A stretch of DNA of 64,000 bases, taken from contig JABUFB010000009.1 of the NCBI GenBank assembly GCA_013314775.1, positions 248,001-312,000 on the forward strand, read 5' to 3'. Source of the DNA: Armatimonadota bacterium (GTDB lineage Bacteria > Armatimonadota > Zipacnadia > Zipacnadales > JABUFB01). Positions 60,278-64,000 of this stretch are shown here, one piece after another (within the stretch, counting starts at the first letter, position 1; every line of letters begins with the position of its first letter). The notes beneath the pieces were generated by a model. That model saw only the letters and a list, made by a program, of their open reading frames with translations, was not told the DNA's origin and made no database searches. A program made the position numbers and the translations under genes.

Positions 60278-62029
60278 TCAGACGCGCACTTCGGCAAATC
60301 CGTCCAGCCTGTCAATGTCCACGACACGCCGAACGCAGCCGTCGCCATCGTTGTCCCAGATCGTCAGCGGGGACGGACCATCGGTGACGCCGGCAAGCTC
60401 GCACTGCAAGCCTCCGTCCGCGTAATCGGCGCGCACAAGGCGGGAGTCGTACAGGCGCTTGGTGATGACCCCAACGTGCTCGCGACCCGCGAACTCCACA
60501 TCCCAGCCGTTCAGACCGCGGACAATGGAGGTGACCACAGTCTCCCAGTCTTCCGGGCTGATGGCGTCGATGCGCTCCTCATGGGTCATCAGGACGCCGA
60601 AGGCCAGGGCATCCAGTCCGAGCTTGATATTGCGCACGCCCTGAGCCGCAGCTTCAGCGACTTTCGGCGTCTCGGATTCTCCCAGAAACGGCACGCGGCC
60701 GCTGAGGATATCGCCGGTCATGTGGGTCTTGCTGGCGTGTGACACGGACATATTGATGAAAGTGAGTCCGCTTCCGTACGGGCAACGTTGGATGACGAGG
60801 CCGAATCGGCCGGACCTGCCCCGGCTCCCGTAGGGTCCCGGTCGCCAAGCAGGCTGGTTGCCGTAGAGCTGCCCGACCACGCTATTGTTGCAGGGCATGT
60901 CCGCTCCGCGCTCCAGGAACAGGGGTACGGCGCGCCAGGCGATCTCCCCGAAATGGGCATTGATCACGCGGCTGTGCCGGATGCCGGCCCTTGCGAAAGC
61001 CTCATCCATGCGCTGGAAATTGCGGCGGATTGTGGCCGAATCCAGGTCGCGCCCGGTGTTGTGGTCCAGCGACAGGCCCTCGAAGACCGTCACCTTGCCT
61101 CCATTGGACAGGTCGGGCTTATCCGGCGATACGGCGAAGGGTTTGTAGTTCGCGCGGGCCTTGTAGAAGTCGTCGCGGAAGGCATGCATGGAGAAGTCCG
61201 CGCCGCCGGCATCGAACAGGCGCTTTGCGGCAGCCCAGTCCGACGGCCCCATCTCGTCGATGAACAGGCCGAGATTGGGCTTGATGCCGAACCGGTTCAT
61301 CACATCCACGTAAGCGAAAGCGCCGTAGGTGCCGTTGCAGTCGTCCATGCGGGCCGTAACGAAGGGCGGGATGCAACGCATGGCAAAGGGCTTCCTTGCA
61401 GCCCAGACCAGTGAGCGCCAGAGAAGCCCGTCGGCGCCCTGAACATGGCCGAAAACGTCTTCGCCGTAGAGTCGTTCGCCGGTGCCGAAGATGACCACAC
61501 GGCCCTGTCCCACTTGCCTGCACACGAGAGCGGGATCGCCTGCGCTGGTGGCAAGGAGCGTTTCCCAGCCATCGGCGGCGGGGAAAGCGGTGACGGCCAA
61601 CGGCGCATCAAGCTCGAGTTCCTCGTCCTGCTCATGCCCGAAGGTGATGAAGTTCGGCGCAGATGGGAAACGCAGAACCGGGGTTTCAGCGCAACGCAAC
61701 TCGCTCGGGGCCAGCGCGCGCAGAGCACAGGGCCATGCGTTCACTTCGCGGTCCATTGACAGGAGCCCAGCACCGGCCGCAACGGCTTCGGCGATCTCAG
61801 TCGCAACGACATCGGTCAGGCCCGCCCCCGCACCATCATGGGCGAGAACATACAGGCCGCGCGGGGTAACGTGGTGGGGCGGCTGGGGCATGTAGTCGCC
61901 GCATTCGAGCACCTCCCATGGAACACCGAAATGGTCGAGCGCAGCGAAGACGGTGGTGTCTGACAAGGCGCGCTGGGCCCTGCGGCGACTGTCGAGAACA
62001 ACGAGCACACTGCGGTTTCCGGCGGGCAT
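60278..62029 (-). CDS. polysaccharide-deacetylase-like protein with N-terminal domain
   Basis: The start at 62029 (MPAGNRSVLVVLDS) has AGGAG eight bases upstream. Residues 1-215 resemble a class I glutamine amidotransferase-like or BPL_LplA-like Rossmann domain. After that a NodB/DUF2334-like barrel begins: PPFVTARMDDCNG (Asp-Asp), KPNLGLFIDE, and later DFSMHAFRDD and VINAHFGE, which suit a metal-bound deacetylase. A C-terminal beta domain finishes with IWDNDGDGC. It could deacetylate a surface polysaccharide, but the canonical His-x3-His pair is not certain. It is divergent to the glycosyl-hydrolase-like gene at 62161. Confidence 0.6.
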   Translation of the reverse strand: MPAGNRSVLVVLDSRRRAQRALSDTTVFAALDHFGVPWEVLECGDYMPQPPHHVTPRGLYVLAHDGAGAGLTDVVATEIAEAVAAGAGLLSMDREVNAWPCALRALAPSELRCAETPVLRFPSAPNFITFGHEQDEELELDAPLAVTAFPAADGWETLLATSAGDPALVCRQVGQGRVVIFGTGERLYGEDVFGHVQGADGLLWRSLVWAARKPFAMRCIPPFVTARMDDCNGTYGAFAYVDVMNRFGIKPNLGLFIDEMGPSDWAAAKRLFDAGGADFSMHAFRDDFYKARANYKPFAVSPDKPDLSNGGKVTVFEGLSLDHNTGRDLDSATIRRNFQRMDEAFARAGIRHSRVINAHFGEIAWRAVPLFLERGADMPCNNSVVGQLYGNQPAWRPGPYGSRGRSGRFGLVIQRCPYGSGLTFINMSVSHASKTHMTGDILSGRVPFLGESETPKVAEAAAQGVRNIKLGLDALAFGVLMTHEERIDAISPEDWETVVTSIVRGLNGWDVEFAGREHVGVITKRLYDSRLVRADYADGGLQCELAGVTDGPSPLTIWDNDGDGCVRRVVDIDRLDGFAEVRV

Positions 62030-62160
62030 GATCCAAGCTCCTGGCGCGACATGATTGGGTGCAGAGGGCAATTCGTCGTTGGCCCCGCGAGACCCTCCGC
62101 GCGGGAGGTTGCTATGCGGTGTGCGGGGAATTGGTGAACACGTCATCTAGGAGGCAGACC

Positions 62161-63750
62161 ATGACTGCCAGGAGCCGAGTTCTCACCTGCCTTGTGTTTG
62201 CGGTGTGCTTAGCGACGTCAGGCCTCGCTGATACGACCAACCAGGACCCGCCGGAGGCGGGAGGAGGCACTCGGATGCCCAAACTCACCGGACCCCTTTT
62301 CAACCAAGATTGTACCGATTTCTTCTACACGAACTACATCACCGAGGATAAGGACGCCGGGGCCGAGATAGACAGGTACTTCGACGTGCTGGCAGACGCA
62401 GGAGTGAAGGTGCTGCTGATCAACACGAACGCTCGGAAGACCAATTACAAGAGCGAGGTGTGGGAGACCTTCTGGGATGGCTACGACCCGAAGGCCGGAG
62501 ACGACCACCCCTTCATCCAGTCGCTCGGTCCCGGGGACACCGCGGGTTACCGGCGGATGACCCACAGCATGATGGAGATCGATCGGCAGGGCGTGGACTA
62601 CCCGGCCCGAGTCATCGAGCGCTGCCGGGTGCGCGGGGTATCGCCGTGGATCAGCCTGCGCATGAATGACGTGCATTTCAATGACAACCTCGACCACCCT
62701 TTCCACGGCGCAATCTGGCGCCAGGAAGAATTCCATCGCGGCGGCGGGGGCTACTACGGGCGCGGGCTGGACTACGCGCATGCCGAAGTGCGCGACCTGT
62801 ATCGTGCGTTGATTGTTGAAAGCCTTGGACGCTACGACATGGACGGCCTGGAGCTGGATTTCATGCGGGAGCCTTACCTGTTCCGACCCGGCGCGGAGCA
62901 GGAGGGCCGCGCGATCCTGACCCAGTGGATACGGGAGATAAGTGCTCTCGTCAAGGAGGCGGCCGAAAAGCGCGGACACCCGATCCTGCTTGGAGTGCGC
63001 ATGCCATCGCACGTGGAAGTGGCCCTAAGTTGGGGGCTTGACGCGCCGGCATGGGCCCGAGAGGGTCTGATCGACCTTGTGGTGGCGACTCCGCGCTGGG
63101 CCACGCTGGAGTATGACATGCCCCTCGGGGATTGGAAACAGGCGCTGGAGGGGACCGGCGTCACGCTGGCAGGTGGGCTGGAGATCCTGCACCGGCCAAT
63201 GCCTTCCGGTCCGGCGGTACCGGTGACCAGAGAACAGGCTGCCGGAGCCGCAACCGCGGTGCTTGCTGCCGGAGCCGACGCGGTCTACCTGTTCAACTAC
63301 TTCAGCCCTATCGCTAACAGCCCGGCCTGGACGCCCGAGGGGTACCGCACAACACTGAGCGCCATGTCCTCACTGGACGCGATCAGCGCCCTGCCCCGAA
63401 GGCATGCCATCACCTGGCGGGACATCGTCGGGTGCGGTGAACAGTACCAGGCGCCTCTTCCGGCCGAAGGCAAGAGCCTCTCGTTCCAAATCCCCACCGG
63501 ACCGAAGCCGGCCGACAACGCACGAGTCTGGGTCGAAGTCCATGTCGAGAAGCCCGACAGCCCGCCGATTGTCAGCCTCAACGGCAAGACCTGCAATCTG
63601 CGCGAGGGCGAGACCGGGGCGGCAGGGGCGCTCATTTACGATGCGCCGGCGAATGCGCTGCCGGGCATGCAGCGAGACACCGTTGGGATCGCCGCGGTCG
63701 GCGACGCAACGGTGAAAGTCATGGGCGTCGAGATCCGCATCGGGCCGTAG
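62161..63750 (+). CDS. secreted glycosyl-hydrolase-like (GHL10-type) protein
   Basis: The ATG at 62161 follows AGGAGG by six bases; a signal peptide (residues 1-23, ending SGLA) comes first. The 529-residue protein has a TIM barrel like glycosyl hydrolase-like 10 or DUF4015 families: DGLELDFMREPYLF in the middle (candidate acids), LGVRMPSHVEVALSWG, DLVVATPRW, and AGADAVYLFNYFSP. The last 100 residues form a beta-sandwich binding module (VWVEVHVEKPDSPPIVSLNG). Acts on extracellular sugars; substrate unknown. A partner on the opposite strand is the deacetylase-like gene. Confidence 0.72.
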   Translation: MTARSRVLTCLVFAVCLATSGLADTTNQDPPEAGGGTRMPKLTGPLFNQDCTDFFYTNYITEDKDAGAEIDRYFDVLADAGVKVLLINTNARKTNYKSEVWETFWDGYDPKAGDDHPFIQSLGPGDTAGYRRMTHSMMEIDRQGVDYPARVIERCRVRGVSPWISLRMNDVHFNDNLDHPFHGAIWRQEEFHRGGGGYYGRGLDYAHAEVRDLYRALIVESLGRYDMDGLELDFMREPYLFRPGAEQEGRAILTQWIREISALVKEAAEKRGHPILLGVRMPSHVEVALSWGLDAPAWAREGLIDLVVATPRWATLEYDMPLGDWKQALEGTGVTLAGGLEILHRPMPSGPAVPVTREQAAGAATAVLAAGADAVYLFNYFSPIANSPAWTPEGYRTTLSAMSSLDAISALPRRHAITWRDIVGCGEQYQAPLPAEGKSLSFQIPTGPKPADNARVWVEVHVEKPDSPPIVSLNGKTCNLREGETGAAGALIYDAPANALPGMQRDTVGIAAVGDATVKVMGVEIRIGP

Positions 63751-63806
63751 GAGCCGCAGCGTATGCCCGGTGGGTACAGGCACCGGTTCCGTATGGCCCT
63801 CGGAGC

Positions 63807-63820
63807 CGGACTTCAGTCCG
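63807..63820. repeat. small extragenic palindrome
   Basis: CGGACTTCAGTCCG is a perfect 14-base palindrome with a six-base stem and two-base loop, 57 bases after the glycosyl-hydrolase-like stop. It may be a REP-like element or a weak terminator. Confidence 0.35.
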
Positions 63821-63924
63821 CCATGAGTTTCGAATGCCAGTCCTCCACCAGGCGTTTGCAGGCACGCCCATCCCTTGGCTGTGAGCACTAGTTCGGGAAA
63901 TGTTTGCCCAGTTCGAGCGGGAAA

Positions 63925-64000
63925 TCACTTCCCGCGCTGCACCGTCACCGGCAGCTTCCCCGGACAGGTGCGCTTGCCCAGTGTCGCCTCGGCGACCGCG
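63925..64000 (-). CDS. C-terminal end of a gene, possibly GH3/beta-hexosaminidase-like
   Basis: Only 24 codons are inside the window, ending in TGA at 63925. The visible peptide is AVAEATLGKRTCPGKLPVTV, then QRGK. GKLPVTV near the C-terminus is common in family 3 glycoside hydrolases and related beta-hexosaminidases, so a sugar hydrolase is a guess. The frame continues beyond the right edge. Confidence rests on the open frame and the tail motif only. Confidence 0.4.
   Translation of the reverse strand, partial: AVAEATLGKRTCPGKLPVTVQRGK

Noticed and set aside
1-64000. Prophage, insertion sequence, integron or CRISPR content
   Set aside because: No transposase, integrase, Cas protein or regular repeat-spacer array is visible; the only repeats are short extragenic ones.

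Overview
The window is a GC-rich (roughly 64 percent by eye), gene-dense bacterial chromosome segment with about 49 protein-coding genes, one tRNA, one decayed toxin-antitoxin pair and no recognisable insertion sequence, prophage or CRISPR array. The best taxonomic clue is the type IV-like prepilin at 44014-44703: a [20 protein letters not shown] helix followed by [13 protein letters not shown], a form I associate with Armatimonadota. Many secreted glycoside-hydrolase-like and concanavalin-like proteins and several Tad/TadE-like proteins fit that guess. This is inference from protein style, not a placement.

Layout. 1-9266: a partial TPR lipoprotein, a secreted C45-type acyltransferase relative, an unknown secreted protein, a PHP phosphoesterase, a Gfo/Idh/MocA oxidoreductase, a four-unit zinc-ribbon protein translationally coupled to a phosphodiester glycosidase-like protein, and a hydroxypyruvate-isomerase-like TIM barrel. 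9429-16772: a very large secreted glycosidase-like protein overlapping a DUF58 gene, then a TgpA-like transglutaminase. 16889-24891: a plus-strand run with ribokinase, a CBM9-like protein, a LarA-like protein, an M28 peptidase, then ribE-ribBA-ribH and an HtrA-like protease. 25000-28524: a GH123/DUF4091-like secreted protein.

28610-32298 (minus): a Tad-type pilus or surface locus with tadE and two TadG-like genes behind a good sigma-70-like promoter, with a long nested hairpin between tadE and tadG. 32613-43706 (minus): a nucleotide and arginine region (pyrF, pyrB with a PyrI-like zinc tail, argG, argH, pyrK, pyrD) with a transaldolase-like gene, a rubrerythrin-like gene and a HtrA-YbjN-like protein mixed in. 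A broken MNT/HEPN pair lies directly downstream of argG.

44014-52500: a monocistronic prepilin, a secreted unknown, a BatA-like vWA membrane protein, alanine racemase, then selD with an in-frame UGA (selenocysteine) followed immediately by the selenocysteine tRNA, and convergent thiM-thiE. 52517-56083: purH behind a consensus promoter and a leader terminator, a small unknown gene and glyA with a structured leader. 56169-64000: a parvulin-type isomerase, a cupin, a DegT-type aminotransferase, a DUF2961/GH172-like protein, a deacetylase-like protein, a divergent glycosyl-hydrolase-like protein and the last codons of another gene at the edge.

The strongest unusual points are: selenoprotein SelD plus tRNA-Sec, which standard gene callers would truncate or miss; the PyrB fusion to a PyrI-type zinc domain without the nucleotide-binding regulatory domain; the RibBA whose DHBP synthase acidic loop is eroded; the nested hairpin in the tad operon; the structured glyA leader; and an 82 percent identical, gap-free 66-bp repeat whose changes look codon-like.
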